63,456 nt of DNA, from assembly GCA_964595945.1 (NCBI GenBank), contig CAZQSL010000005.1, positions 1 to 63,456 of the forward strand, written 5' to 3'. The notes under the pieces were generated by a model. That model was not told the origin of the DNA. It saw nothing but the letters and a program-made list of their open reading frames with translations, and did no database searches. The stretch comes from CAZQSL01 sp964595945 (lineage in GTDB: Bacteria > UBP15 > UBA6099 > JAJRTR01). Numbering within the stretch: the first letter of the stretch is position 1; every line of letters begins with the position of its first letter. This document shows, one piece after another, positions 17,242 through 26,175 of the stretch. A program made the position numbers and the translations under genes.

Positions 17242-18813
17242 TTACTTGTCGATCTCGTCGCGGCCTGTGCTCCTGCGGAGCATCCTGACCGCCTCGGCCA
17301 TGCCGGTCGCGCGGCACAGCACCCCGTCGCAGAAGATCGTCTGCGACAGCGCCTTCATGGCGATGTACTTGTTTTCGCTGTACGGATGCCACCAGACATC
17401 TTCGCGAAATGGCGAAGCGCTCGTCGTGATATTTTTGATGGAAGTGAACTCGATCAGGCCATGAGCGGAATGAGTGCGGCCAATGCCGCTCTCCCTGACA
17501 CCGCCCCACGGACACTGGGCAAAGCCATAGGTGAGGATGCAGTCGTTGATGACGACAGTACCCGTGACTATCTTTTCGGCGACGGCGCGCGCCCTTGCCG
17601 CATCCTTTGACCACACACTCGCCGTGAGGCCGAATCTGCTGTCATTGGCAAGCCTCACGGCTTCATCGACCGACGAGAATCTCATTACCGGCATCGTCGG
17701 GCCGAATGTTTCCTCCATGACGCAATCCATCGAATGGTCGGCGCCGGTGATGACAGTCGGCTCGAAAAACCATCCGGCGAGGTCTTCGCGCCTCTTGCCA
17801 CCGGCAGCTATCCGAGCGCCCTTTGCGCACGCGTCGGCGATATGTGACTCGACGAGCCGGAGCTGTTTTTCATTGATCATGGGCCCCATGTCGACATCGT
17901 GCCCGAGTCCGTTGCCGACTCGAAGTTTTTTCGTTTTTTCGACAACTGCCTCGATAAATCTGTCAGCTATCTTTTCGGCTACATACACGCGTTCGACCGA
18001 GGCGCAGACCTGTCCGGCATTGAGAAACGCTCCCCAGACCGCCCCGCTGGAGGCGCGCTCGATGTCGGCGTCTTCGAGTATTATCATGGGGTCCTTGCCG
18101 CCGAGTTCGAGATTGATGGGAGTGAGCGTTTCGGCCGCTCGGCGCATGATGTGGCGGCCGACAGGCACGCTGCCGGTAAACGCGATCTTGTCGAGCCTCG
18201 CATCCATCATCGCTTCGCCGAGCACCGCTCCGCTGCCCTGTATGACGGTAAACACGCCGTCGGGGAGTCCGGCCTTTTTGAAAATATCACCGATCAGTTC
18301 GCCCACATAAGCAGTGAGTTCGGCTGGCTTGAAGATAACGGCATTGCCGGCGGTCAGCGCCATGAGGCTCTGTGTGAAGGGGATGGCGAAGGGGAAATTC
18401 CACGGCGAGATGATGCCGACGACCCCGAGCGGCTGGAATATGTTTTCGCTCTTTATGCGCGCGATCTGAAAGATCGGGTTGGAGATTTTTTCGGCGCCAA
18501 GTATTTCGGCCGCGTCCTTGATGAGAAACGAGAGCATGTCGAGAGACGAATAGATTTCGGCGTTGAGGGATTCGAGCAGAGTCTTGCCGTTGTCGAGGGT
18601 TATGACGCGGGCGACTTCGTCGATGTTGCGCACGAGCCAGGAGCGCACTTTTTTCATGTATTCGAGCCGGCCCTCGACGCCGATGGCCGCCCAGTCCTTC
18701 TGGGCTTCGCGCGCGGCAGTCACGAGGCCGGGGATTTCGTCCGGGCTGTTCGCGGTGATTTCCCTGTTGACTTCAAGTGTTGCGGGGTTGATGGATTTTA
18801 TCATTTCGGTCAT
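17242..18813 (-). CDS. Aldehyde dehydrogenase family protein
   Basis: NAD(P)-dependent aldehyde dehydrogenase of 523 residues. PWNFPFAIPF and FTGSVPVG belong to the cofactor site, the general-base Glu is in LELGGKDP, and the catalytic Cys is in GQVCASVERVYV. The C-terminus is about 40 residues longer than usual and charged. The gene is monocistronic. A palindrome overlapping a TAGAAT -10 about 40 nt upstream may be an operator. The physiological aldehyde is unknown; the family signature alone does not separate succinate semialdehyde from aliphatic aldehydes. Confidence 0.9.
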   Translation of the reverse strand: MTEMIKSINPATLEVNREITANSPDEIPGLVTAAREAQKDWAAIGVEGRLEYMKKVRSWLVRNIDEVARVITLDNGKTLLESLNAEIYSSLDMLSFLIKDAAEILGAEKISNPIFQIARIKSENIFQPLGVVGIISPWNFPFAIPFTQSLMALTAGNAVIFKPAELTAYVGELIGDIFKKAGLPDGVFTVIQGSGAVLGEAMMDARLDKIAFTGSVPVGRHIMRRAAETLTPINLELGGKDPMIILEDADIERASSGAVWGAFLNAGQVCASVERVYVAEKIADRFIEAVVEKTKKLRVGNGLGHDVDMGPMINEKQLRLVESHIADACAKGARIAAGGKRREDLAGWFFEPTVITGADHSMDCVMEETFGPTMPVMRFSSVDEAVRLANDSRFGLTASVWSKDAARARAVAEKIVTGTVVINDCILTYGFAQCPWGGVRESGIGRTHSAHGLIEFTSIKNITTSASPFREDVWWHPYSENKYIAMKALSQTIFCDGVLCRATGMAEAVRMLRRSTGRDEIDK

Positions 18814-18848
18814 GGTCCGTGTCCCTCTCTCGCCGAGCTTGAGTTATC

Positions 18849-18873
18849 CCCGAATTCTATTGCAGAATTCGGG
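18849..18873. promoter_or_regulatory. Palindrome overlapping the aldehyde dehydrogenase promoter
   Basis: Perfect 10-bp inverted repeat CCCGAATTCT-n5-AGAATTCGGG. Read leftward it contains TAGAAT (18854-18859) as a plausible -10, with TTCATA 16 nt upstream. The position suits a repressor operator; it also could form an RNA hairpin. Confidence 0.45.
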
Positions 18874-18896
18874 ATTATGAAGCGTCTTTTCTCATA

Positions 18897-18940
18897 AGAA
18901 AAAAGACTGCTGCGGGGCTCGCCGGCCCCGCACATCAGTC
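18897..18940 (-). terminator. Rho-independent terminator of the nitroreductase gene
   Basis: Read leftward: stem GACTGATGTGCGGGGC pairs with GCCCCGCAGCAGTC (one bulge region), then TTTTTTC. It lies about 35 nt beyond the stop codon of the leftward nitroreductase. Confidence 0.85.
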
Positions 18941-18972
18941 CTTTGGAAATTGTCTGTGAAAAGCGGGGCGCG

Positions 18973-19593
18973 TTACAGGGTATCGACGGTAATGACCTTG
19001 TCGAAGGGTTTTCGCGCACCGCGTTCGAGCAGTGTTTTTGTCGAGTCGAATTTGCCGATCGCGATGAGCATGACAACCTCATAGCGTGGCGGGATACCGA
19101 ATCTGTCGACGATGGCGGCCGCGTCGAATCCGTCCATCGGGTGCGTGTCGACTCCGAGCGACTTTGCCGCATACATGAATGACATGGCGAACAGCCCGGC
19201 GTTGCGCGAGGCGAATTGCGACTCGCGTCCGCCGTACAGTCCCTTTGCCATGCCGAGCAGCATATCCCTGTTTTCCGGAGGGTAGAACCCCTTGTCGATG
19301 AAATCGTCGAGGATCGGGTCCATGTTGTCTTTTTCGAAAGCCTCGCGATCGCCGAGTACGATAGCCACCTGGGATGCCTCTGTCACCTTGGGCTGGCCGA
19401 AGGCGCAGTCGCGGAGAGTCTGCTTTTTTTCGGGCGAAGAGACAAGTATCACCCGCCACGGCTGAAGGTTGAACGAACTGGGCGTGAGACAGGCGAGTTC
19501 GTAGATTTTCTGGATAGTGGCCATGCTGATTTGCGCTGTCTGATCAAAAAAGCTGGCTGATCTTCTTTCGTTTGCGATTTGTGAAAAGTCCAT
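18973..19593 (-). CDS. Nitroreductase-family NAD(P)H-dependent oxidoreductase
   Basis: FMN flavoprotein of 206 residues with the family start ANERRSASFFD and LTPSSFNLQPWRVILV near residues 35-50. FAMSFMYAAKSLGVDTHPMDGFD is the flavin and dimer segment. Homologs reduce quinones, nitro compounds or flavins with NAD(P)H. Unlike the 6.9 kb gene it has no ferredoxin domain. ATG 19593 is preferred over a GTG three codons earlier, which would overlap the AGGA site. It has its own terminator and lies downstream of korB, 35 nt away, so read-through from korAB is likely. Confidence 0.87.
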   Translation of the reverse strand: MDFSQIANERRSASFFDQTAQISMATIQKIYELACLTPSSFNLQPWRVILVSSPEKKQTLRDCAFGQPKVTEASQVAIVLGDREAFEKDNMDPILDDFIDKGFYPPENRDMLLGMAKGLYGGRESQFASRNAGLFAMSFMYAAKSLGVDTHPMDGFDAAAIVDRFGIPPRYEVVMLIAIGKFDSTKTLLERGARKPFDKVITVDTL

Positions 19594-19628
19594 TATCAAC
19601 ACATCCTTTCGTGCGCGCCTCGCCGCTG

Positions 19629-20435
19629 TCAGTATGCGGCGACGAGCGGTTTGCTGTTTTTGATGACCTCGTGTGATGCTTCGAAGCTTGGGCGGGTGCC
19701 TCTGTAGAGGACGCCGACCGGTATTTCATCGTCCCACTTGAGCGCTTCTCGCAATGCTGCATCGCGATCGGTGGGATCGTAATTTTCGGGGAGAAGTTTC
19801 GCACGGTCACGGTACCACTGGTATGTATTTTTCTTGTTGAAGGAAACACAGGGCGTGAGGATGTCGAGCAGGGCAAATCCGGGGGCCTTTATGGCTTCGA
19901 TCATCATTTCGACAAGGTGGTCCTGCATGGCAACTGTCGCACGCGCGACGAATGAAACATCTTCGGCTATGGCAAACGCCGGCCCCTTGATCTGCTTGAG
20001 GATGACGCCGTGAGTCTGGATTTTCGTGACCATGCCGGGATCGGTCGTGGGCGCGGCCTGTCCTTTCGTGAGTCCGTATATCTGGTTGACATGCGCGAAG
20101 ACCTTGATGCCGATGTTGCGACGAAGTGCGTGGACGAAGTGGTTGCCGCCTTCGCCGTAGAGATCGCCGTCGCCACTTGTGACGATGACATCGAGGGACT
20201 TGTTGGCCATCTTGATGCCTGTCGCTGCAGGCAGTGCGCGTCCGTGCAGCCCGTTGAATACATTGGCATCGGTGTAGTGCGGGAGTTTCGCCGCCTGGCC
20301 TATACCCGAGACGAGGACGAGTTTGTGGCGGTCGACCCCTGCGCCGTCAAGGGCGCGGTAGAGACATTTCAGGATGCCGATATTTCCGCAGCCGGGACAC
20401 CATGCGTTTTTTTCGAGTTTGTGCGTGCCGTTCAT
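19629..20435 (-). CDS. korB: 2-oxoacid:ferredoxin oxidoreductase, beta subunit
   Basis: TPP-binding subunit (268 residues) of a 2-oxoglutarate- or related 2-oxoacid:ferredoxin oxidoreductase. WCPGCGN (C13, C16) is the first part of the Fe-S and TPP site, SGDGDLYGEGG binds the TPP pyrophosphate with Mg, and ILTPCVSFN is the family C-terminal Cys motif. The start codon overlaps the alpha-subunit stop as ATGA, with GGGAGG 8 nt upstream, so the two subunits are translationally coupled. The substrate could be 2-oxoglutarate, branched oxoacids or similar; the two-subunit form with gamma fused to alpha fits the KorAB class. Confidence 0.92.
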   Translation of the reverse strand: MNGTHKLEKNAWCPGCGNIGILKCLYRALDGAGVDRHKLVLVSGIGQAAKLPHYTDANVFNGLHGRALPAATGIKMANKSLDVIVTSGDGDLYGEGGNHFVHALRRNIGIKVFAHVNQIYGLTKGQAAPTTDPGMVTKIQTHGVILKQIKGPAFAIAEDVSFVARATVAMQDHLVEMMIEAIKAPGFALLDILTPCVSFNKKNTYQWYRDRAKLLPENYDPTDRDAALREALKWDDEIPVGVLYRGTRPSFEASHEVIKNSKPLVAAY

Positions 20436-22090
20436 TTTGAGTACCTCCCGGCTATTTCTTCGGCAGTAAAGGGCATTCCGTTGTATTTTAGGATAGAGTC
20501 GAAGGAGGTCAGGACACCGGCCATGCGGAGGATGCTGGCGAATTGAGCGGTCGCGTTGCCTTCGACTACCGTGATTTTTTTGCCTGCGATCACTGGCGCC
20601 ACTGATTCGGCATCGATGGGCCAGACATCCTCGAAGTGGATCATGCAGACATCCCTGCCCGCTTCGCGGAGGATGTCGACAGCTTCGCGGCAAGGCCCAT
20701 AGGTCGAGCCCCAGCAGAGGAGCGCCTCGCCGGCGGGTGCCGGATATACCGAGGGCGGGCGCATTTCCTGCACGATCAGCGCGTTTTTGCGCAGTCGTTT
20801 ATCCTGCTGCTCGACACGCGTTTCGAGGTCTTCGGTGATGTGTCCGTCAGCAGTATGCTCGTCGGAGTCCGACACGACGAAAACGGGTCCGCCGGGGATC
20901 GTACGGGGCGAAATCCCGTCTGCGGTCACTGCGTACCTGACATAATCCGCCGCTGGTTTTTTTACAAGACATCTGTCGATGGGTTTGTATGTTTCCGGCA
21001 AAGGCGATGCTGTCATGAGCGTATCCATCATGAATTGATCGACAAGCACAATCGCCGGTGACTGGTATTTGTGAGATATTTCGAGTGCGCGCCTCATTGC
21101 TGCATAAGCCTTGTGGACGCCACGCGGAGCGATGACAAACCGCGGGAACTCGCCGTGGCCAGCGGTAATGGCGAACATCAGGTCTTCCTGTCCCGTGCGT
21201 GTAGGCAATCCGGTCGCCGGGCCAGGCCTCATGGCGATGATGATGACAGCCGGCAATTCAAGCATGCCCGCGAGCGAAAGCCCTTCGGCCATAAGGGCGA
21301 ATCCGCCGCCGCTCGTCGTAGTGACGGCAGGCGCTCCGGCATAGGTCGCGCCGCAGACCATGTTGATGGCGGCGATCTCGTCTTCTGCCTGCTCGACAGC
21401 TATGCCATACTTGTCGGCGATCGAGGCCAAGTAAGTGAAAATGCCCGTCGACGGGGACATTGGATAACTGCACGCTACCTTAACACCTGACACGGCAGCC
21501 GAAAGACCGACTGCCTCAGGCCCGGAAACGATCGTGCGCGCGCCGCCTGAAACGTATGGCGCGCGGACGGCGCCCTTGCGTTTTTTTACACTCTCGGCGC
21601 CCTTGTCGGCACAAGCCGAATTCGCGGTGATCACTTCGTAGCCTTTTTTTCTGAAGGTTATGGCGAGTTCGTCCTTGAGCGCCTGGAGCCCGTAGCCGAG
21701 CAGCGTGACGACCGCTCCGGCCGCGACACTATTGGCCATCTGCTTCACGCCGCCGGCTTCGAGCGCGGACGTTTCGAGACTGAGTCCGATCAGCCCGTCC
21801 GACTGCGGGCCGTCAAAGAGGATCACGCCGCCTTCATTCAATGACGGCTGATGCTCAGCCAACGCATCGGGCGTGAGCGCCACGAGCAGGTCAGCCTTGT
21901 CTGCCGGCGCGAAAACCTCATCGCTGGAAATGCGGATGTCAAACGAATTGACCCCGCCGCGTATGCGCGAAAGATAGCTCTGGGTGGAAAAAACGTGGAG
22001 ACCCATGCGGGCAAATGTGCCGGCAAGAAGAGTGCCGATTGTCTGCACCCCTTGCCCCGCTTCTCCAGTTATCCTGATATTTGTCATCAT
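20432..22090 (-). CDS. korA: 2-oxoacid:ferredoxin oxidoreductase, fused gamma-alpha subunit
   Basis: Large subunit of 552 residues. The N-terminal gamma domain (about 1-180) opens with ITGEAGQGVQTIGTLLA and FSTQSYLSRIRGG. The alpha (PP/Pyr) domain begins near residue 190 and contains YPMSPSTG, VEQAEDEIAAINM and TTSGGGFALM. A C-terminal domain II follows. Together with KorB it decarboxylates a 2-oxoacid to acyl-CoA and reduces ferredoxin. No delta (ferredoxin) subunit is adjacent, so free ferredoxin is expected as acceptor. First gene of the operon, with GGAG 9 nt before the ATG. Confidence 0.92.
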   Translation of the reverse strand: MMTNIRITGEAGQGVQTIGTLLAGTFARMGLHVFSTQSYLSRIRGGVNSFDIRISSDEVFAPADKADLLVALTPDALAEHQPSLNEGGVILFDGPQSDGLIGLSLETSALEAGGVKQMANSVAAGAVVTLLGYGLQALKDELAITFRKKGYEVITANSACADKGAESVKKRKGAVRAPYVSGGARTIVSGPEAVGLSAAVSGVKVACSYPMSPSTGIFTYLASIADKYGIAVEQAEDEIAAINMVCGATYAGAPAVTTTSGGGFALMAEGLSLAGMLELPAVIIIAMRPGPATGLPTRTGQEDLMFAITAGHGEFPRFVIAPRGVHKAYAAMRRALEISHKYQSPAIVLVDQFMMDTLMTASPLPETYKPIDRCLVKKPAADYVRYAVTADGISPRTIPGGPVFVVSDSDEHTADGHITEDLETRVEQQDKRLRKNALIVQEMRPPSVYPAPAGEALLCWGSTYGPCREAVDILREAGRDVCMIHFEDVWPIDAESVAPVIAGKKITVVEGNATAQFASILRMAGVLTSFDSILKYNGMPFTAEEIAGRYSK

Positions 22091-22393
22091 AATTGCAATC
22101 TCCTGATAGTATTCCAGCCCTGAGCTGTTTTTTGGGATTGGTACTTATCTATAACGCACGAATCACCCTTGGGGTTTCATCAGACGCGCTGTCTCATTAT
22201 CTTGGCTGTATATGTCCGCCACGGATAATTTGTCATAAAAGTAGAACTGATGTGCTGGCGGCGAGTCGTGTATATTCACGGAAAGCCAGAGAAGGACTGG
22301 AGACAGGGCAGAGAGACGAAAATATGATGATACCGAGGCATCAAAAAACTGGCGGGGACGGTAAGTGTGCGCCGTCCCCTGTCCGGCGAAAAA
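22091..22393. other. Intergenic region between korA start and rubrerythrin stop
   Basis: It holds the terminator of the rubrerythrin operon (22343-22379) and presumably the korAB promoter. No -10/-35 pair is convincing. No coding or RNA gene was found. Confidence 0.5.
22343..22379 (-). terminator. Terminator of the tpx-ferritin-rubrerythrin operon
   Basis: Read leftward: GGGGACGG (22372-22379), 10-nt loop, CCGTCCCC (22354-22361), then GCCAG and a run of six T (22343-22348). The T-run begins 5 nt after the stem, so efficiency is uncertain. Confidence 0.65.
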
Positions 22394-22885
22394 TCATTCG
22401 TAAATAGTGAAATACTCTTTGCTGGCGCCGCACACGGGGCAGCGTTCGGGCGGCTCGTCACCGGTATGGATATAGCCACATACGGTACATTTCCACTTGA
22501 GCTGCCTGCCTTCGAGTTTTTGCATCGCCACATAGAAGGCCTCGGCGTGAGAGCCTTCGATAGCGGCAAGAGCATCGAAATACCGGGCGGACTCTTCGTC
22601 GCCTTCTTCACGGGCTTCCTTTGCGAATGCAGGATACATCTCGGCGTTTTCATCGGTCTCGCCTGCGATGGAGGCTTCGAGATTTTCGAGCGTGGTGCCT
22701 ACGAGTCCGAGGCGGCGGATGTGGGCGAGCGCGTGGGCTGTCTCTTCTTCGGCGCGCTTGCGAAACAGCGCGGCGATTTCCGGGTAGCCCTCTTCTTCGG
22801 CCTTGATTGCGAATGCCGTATACTTCCTGTTGGCGAGTGACTCGCCAAGCAGTGCTTTTTTGAGATTTTCTTCAGTTTTTCCCAT
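22394..22885 (-). CDS. Rubrerythrin
   Basis: A 163-residue peroxide-scavenging di-iron protein of anaerobes. A ferritin-like four-helix domain has the EExxH motifs (RAEEETAHA and AIEGSHAEAF). A C-terminal rubredoxin-like domain has CTVCGY and RCPVCGA binding one iron. It reduces hydrogen peroxide with electrons from rubredoxin or NADH-linked donors. The RBS AAAGGAG lies 6 nt before ATG 22885. Third gene of the tpx-ferritin-rubrerythrin operon, 38 nt after ferritin. Confidence 0.95.
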   Translation of the reverse strand: MGKTEENLKKALLGESLANRKYTAFAIKAEEEGYPEIAALFRKRAEEETAHALAHIRRLGLVGTTLENLEASIAGETDENAEMYPAFAKEAREEGDEESARYFDALAAIEGSHAEAFYVAMQKLEGRQLKWKCTVCGYIHTGDEPPERCPVCGASKEYFTIYE

Positions 22886-22923
22886 TTCCAACTCCTTTCG
22901 GTGCGAAACGTGCCCGGCGCAGT

Positions 22924-23442
22924 CTATGCGGTAGCGGCCGGCGGTGTGAATACCCGGGTGCCGAGTTCGCGATCGAGCATGAACAGTCCGCCTCCCCGCG
23001 CGTCGTCTCCGAGGAGCGCGAGCTGCTGCAAGACTCCGTCGGCGCTGGCCTCTTCTTCGACCTGTTCGTTGACAAACCACTGCAGGAACGAAGAAGTGGC
23101 GTGGTCGTGTATTTCGGCCGCTATGTCTACGAGCCCGTCGATCAGTGCCGTGACGTGCTGCTCATGTTTGTATGTGTATTCGAACACGTCAAGCGGCGAT
23201 CTCCACTCGACGGGCGGCGCGGCTATAGTGTCGAGCACCACGGTGCCGCCGCGCTCGATGACATAGTTGAAGAATTTCATCGCGTGAAACATCTCTTCCT
23301 GCGTCTGCACTGTCATCCATGTGGCGAACCCGTTGAGATTTTTGCTCCTGAACCATGCCGACATGGACAGGTAGATGTAGTAGGAATAGAGTTCGGCATT
23401 GATCTGCCGGTTGATGGCTTCCTGCATTTTAGGATTGAGCAT
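22924..23442 (-). CDS. ftn: Ferritin (FtnA-like)
   Basis: Non-haem ferritin of 172 residues, the normal size for bacterial FtnA. INAELYSYYIYLSMSAWF carries helix-A ferroxidase Glu and Tyr residues, and EEMFHAMKFFNYV carries the helix-B Glu and His. FVNEQVEEEA is the helix-C ferroxidase site. It oxidises and stores iron, limiting Fenton chemistry. The Shine-Dalgarno GGAGGTGA 5 nt before the ATG is near-perfect, implying high expression. 19 nt downstream of the peroxidase gene. Confidence 0.94.
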   Translation of the reverse strand: MLNPKMQEAINRQINAELYSYYIYLSMSAWFRSKNLNGFATWMTVQTQEEMFHAMKFFNYVIERGGTVVLDTIAAPPVEWRSPLDVFEYTYKHEQHVTALIDGLVDIAAEIHDHATSSFLQWFVNEQVEEEASADGVLQQLALLGDDARGGGLFMLDRELGTRVFTPPAATA

Positions 23443-23461
23443 GACGATCACCTCCAGTGGA

Positions 23462-23980
23462 TCAGACAAGTGCCCTGAGGGCATTGAGAACATCTTCGTA
23501 GTCGGGTTCGGTCGTGACTTCGGGGACAATCTGCACATATTGTACCACATTTTCCCCGTCGACAATAAGCACCGCGCGGGCAAGCAGCCTGAGCTCCTTG
23601 ATCAACAGTCCATAAGCAGTACCGAATGAAGCGTCTCTGTAGTCGGAAAGGGTTTTGACGGCAGAGACTCCCGCGGCGCCGCACCATCGGGCCTGGGCAA
23701 ATGGCAGGTCCATGCTGATGGTCAGCACAATGACGTTTTCGCCGAGCGCGGCGGCTTCCTGATTGAACCGCCGGGTCTGCATGTCACACACCGCCGTATC
23801 GAGTGACGGGACGACGGAAATGATTTTTACTTTACCCTCAAAGTCGCCGAGAGACACCGGTGACAGATCATTAGCGGTCACCGTAAAATTGGGAGCCTCC
23901 GCGCCTGATTTGATTTCCGGGCCCACGAGTGTAAAAGGATTTCCCTGCAAAGTGATAGCGCCTGTTCTTTCTTCGTTCAT
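23462..23980 (-). CDS. tpx: Thiol peroxidase (Tpx-type peroxiredoxin)
   Basis: Atypical 2-Cys peroxiredoxin of 172 residues. The peroxidatic Cys is C65 in SLDTAVCDMQTRRFN, and C100 in ARWCGAAG is the resolving Cys with the spacing typical of Tpx. The N-terminal ITLQGNPFTLVG is also typical. It reduces peroxides with thioredoxin. First gene of an oxidative-stress operon with ferritin and rubrerythrin. I saw no clear PerR box in the 260-nt upstream gap. Confidence 0.94.
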   Translation of the reverse strand: MNEERTGAITLQGNPFTLVGPEIKSGAEAPNFTVTANDLSPVSLGDFEGKVKIISVVPSLDTAVCDMQTRRFNQEAAALGENVIVLTISMDLPFAQARWCGAAGVSAVKTLSDYRDASFGTAYGLLIKELRLLARAVLIVDGENVVQYVQIVPEVTTEPDYEDVLNALRALV

Positions 23981-24246
23981 ATCATTACTCCCTCCCGGGC
24001 CGGCTGTGCCCGTGGTTGCTTTGTGTCATTGGTGGCGTGGGCGATTTTTCCGTACCCATTATTTACTTTTCAAAACAACCCCGAGTGTAAAAAGTTCCTG
24101 TCTTTCGCAATAACACGGCGAAATCCCGCCCTTTCGCCGCACCGGCCTGTTGATAATAATCGCATGATAGGTCATATTACTTATAAATATATAAACGGGA
24201 CAGACACGAGGCTGGCAGCTTTTGGCCGGCCGGGGTGGAAATCACG

Positions 24247-26088
24247 ATGAAAGTTTTTCTGATCGGCTACTTTGGCAGCGGCAATCTCGGCGATGAACTC
24301 ATCTATGAAAGCTTCACCGCATGGCTTCGCGCCACTTTCGATAAAGTCGAGATCCGCGCACTGCGCAGCAGCGACAAAACGCAACCTCCGGCGCCTGATA
24401 TCACGGCTGTCGACAAAAATGATTTCAGGGCGATCCGCGCGGCGATAAACTGGGCAGATATCATAGTCGCTCCGGGCGGCGGTCTCGTGCAGGACTCGAC
24501 AAGTGTAAAAAGCGCACTCTTTTACCTCTCTATCGCATATCTCGCATACCGCGCTGGCAAGCCGTTTCACATGCTGTCGCAGGGGCTTGGCCCGTTTTGC
24601 CACCAGCCTGTCTCATGGCTCGCGGGCCGTATCCTCGGCAGGGCATGCCACTGCCTGCACCTGCGCGACGAGGCTGCCCTGCGTACGGCGCATGAACTCG
24701 GCCTCGATGATTCACGATTCGCACTAACTGCCGACCTCGCATTCATGAGAACCAGCGATGCCCCAAAATCGAAAAAAGCCTCCGGGACAACATTCAAAAT
24801 CGCAGTTTCGTTGCGTCCTGCCACTGGCGTAAGCCCCCTTTCCGAGGCTCTGTTCGACTGCCTCACGGCATTTGCCACCGTCAATGAAATCGAGGCGCAT
24901 GTCCTCGTGCTCGATCCCGACGAAGACTCGGCGATATGCCGCGAATTCGCCAGCCGGCTCGCCTCGTCGGGCATCAAAACATTCCTGTACCCGTCGGAGC
25001 CTACCACGCTGATTTCCCCAACCGGCACGCTCGAACTGCTCTCCGGGATGAATATCACACTCGGCATGCGCCTGCACTCACTGATACTTTCGACCATCGC
25101 CGGCACACCCTTTGTCGCATTCAGCTACGACCCCAAAGTCGGGGCGTTCGCCACCGGGTGCGACATGCCCGGCTTTACTGACCTGCCAGCCATTACTTCC
25201 GAAAAAATCCGCGAAGCCATGCGAAACGCACTGACCGAAGAGCGCATGGACAACCAGCGAAAATACACGGACTATGCCACAGAGGCCGTCCGGACTTCAC
25301 TCGAAAAATTCGCCGCATCCGCGCGCGCCGCCGCTGACAGTCCCAACGGAAAAACCCGCGTGCTCGGCGTGCCCGTATCGACTCGCGCTTTCGATGAAAC
25401 CGCCGATTTGATAGTCGCCCACGCACGCGGCAAAAAACCACTTCAGGTAGTGACAGTCAACCCGGAAATGATCATGCGGGCGCGCAGGGAACCCGAATTC
25501 CGCGCACTACTCACCGGCGGCACACTCAACACTGCTGACGGAGTCGGCATTCGCATCGCCGCCCTCGCCAAATACCGGCGCAAGATCGAAGCCGTCACGG
25601 GCGTCGAACTCGCCGAGCGGATACTCCAGATATCGAGAGCGGAAAAACTCCGGGTATTTATCATCGGCAGCAAGCCCGAAGTCATGGATAAAGCCGCAGC
25701 CATCGCCCACGCCCATCCGGCGCGCCCGATCATCGCTGGCGCGCATCACGGTTACATAAAAAACACGCCGCCCGAAAAACTCATCGCCGGGATCGCCGCC
25801 ACGCGCCCCGACATTGTCCTTGCCGGCATGGGCGTGCCGATGCAGGAGTACTGGCTCCGCGACTTTGGCGCTGCCACGGGCGCTTCAGTGCTCATCGGAG
25901 TCGGCGGCACATTCGACGCTATGGCAGGCGTCACCACCCGCGCTCCAATGTTCATGCGAAAAACCGGCATGGAATGGCTCTGGCGTCTCGCTCACGAGCC
26001 TTCGCGTATCGGCCGCATGGCCGTGTTCCCTTACTACCTGATACTCGCCATGTGCGATGCACTACTCGACCGCGGAAAAACAAAATGA
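24247..26088 (+). CDS. csaB-tagA: Fusion of CsaB-type polysaccharide pyruvyl transferase and TagA/WecG glycosyltransferase
   Basis: A 613-residue two-domain enzyme. Residues 1-340 match polysaccharide pyruvyl transferase CsaB: GYFGSGNLGDELIYE at the start, IIVAPGGGLVQDSTS, then GMRLHSLILSTIAGTPFVAFSYDPK. Residues 371-605 are a WecG/TagA/CpsF glycosyltransferase with VTVNPEMIMRARREPEF, NTADGVGI, GMGVPMQEYW and GVGGTFDAMAG. CsaB pyruvylates cell-wall polysaccharide that anchors S-layer proteins, and TagA adds ManNAc to a lipid-linked GlcNAc. A single protein would couple making the disaccharide with capping it. ATG 24247 follows GGTGG by 8 nt. It is monocistronic. Confidence 0.88.
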   Translation: MKVFLIGYFGSGNLGDELIYESFTAWLRATFDKVEIRALRSSDKTQPPAPDITAVDKNDFRAIRAAINWADIIVAPGGGLVQDSTSVKSALFYLSIAYLAYRAGKPFHMLSQGLGPFCHQPVSWLAGRILGRACHCLHLRDEAALRTAHELGLDDSRFALTADLAFMRTSDAPKSKKASGTTFKIAVSLRPATGVSPLSEALFDCLTAFATVNEIEAHVLVLDPDEDSAICREFASRLASSGIKTFLYPSEPTTLISPTGTLELLSGMNITLGMRLHSLILSTIAGTPFVAFSYDPKVGAFATGCDMPGFTDLPAITSEKIREAMRNALTEERMDNQRKYTDYATEAVRTSLEKFAASARAAADSPNGKTRVLGVPVSTRAFDETADLIVAHARGKKPLQVVTVNPEMIMRARREPEFRALLTGGTLNTADGVGIRIAALAKYRRKIEAVTGVELAERILQISRAEKLRVFIIGSKPEVMDKAAAIAHAHPARPIIAGAHHGYIKNTPPEKLIAGIAATRPDIVLAGMGVPMQEYWLRDFGAATGASVLIGVGGTFDAMAGVTTRAPMFMRKTGMEWLWRLAHEPSRIGRMAVFPYYLILAMCDALLDRGKTK

Positions 26089-26142
26089 CGAAAAGCACAA
26101 CAGCGCCATTTTGTGGCATCTGCACCTGTAAATGTGATAAAA

Positions 26143-26151
26143 TGCTATAAT
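26143..26151 (+). promoter_or_regulatory. Extended -10 promoter of the parvulin-TPR operon
   Basis: TGCTATAAT: perfect -10 at 26146-26151 with TGn. The -35 is poor. GGAGG (26167-26171) follows and the ATG is at 26176, so the leader is very short. Confidence 0.7.
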
Positions 26152-26175
26152 GCCAACCCTGCATACGGAGGCAAA

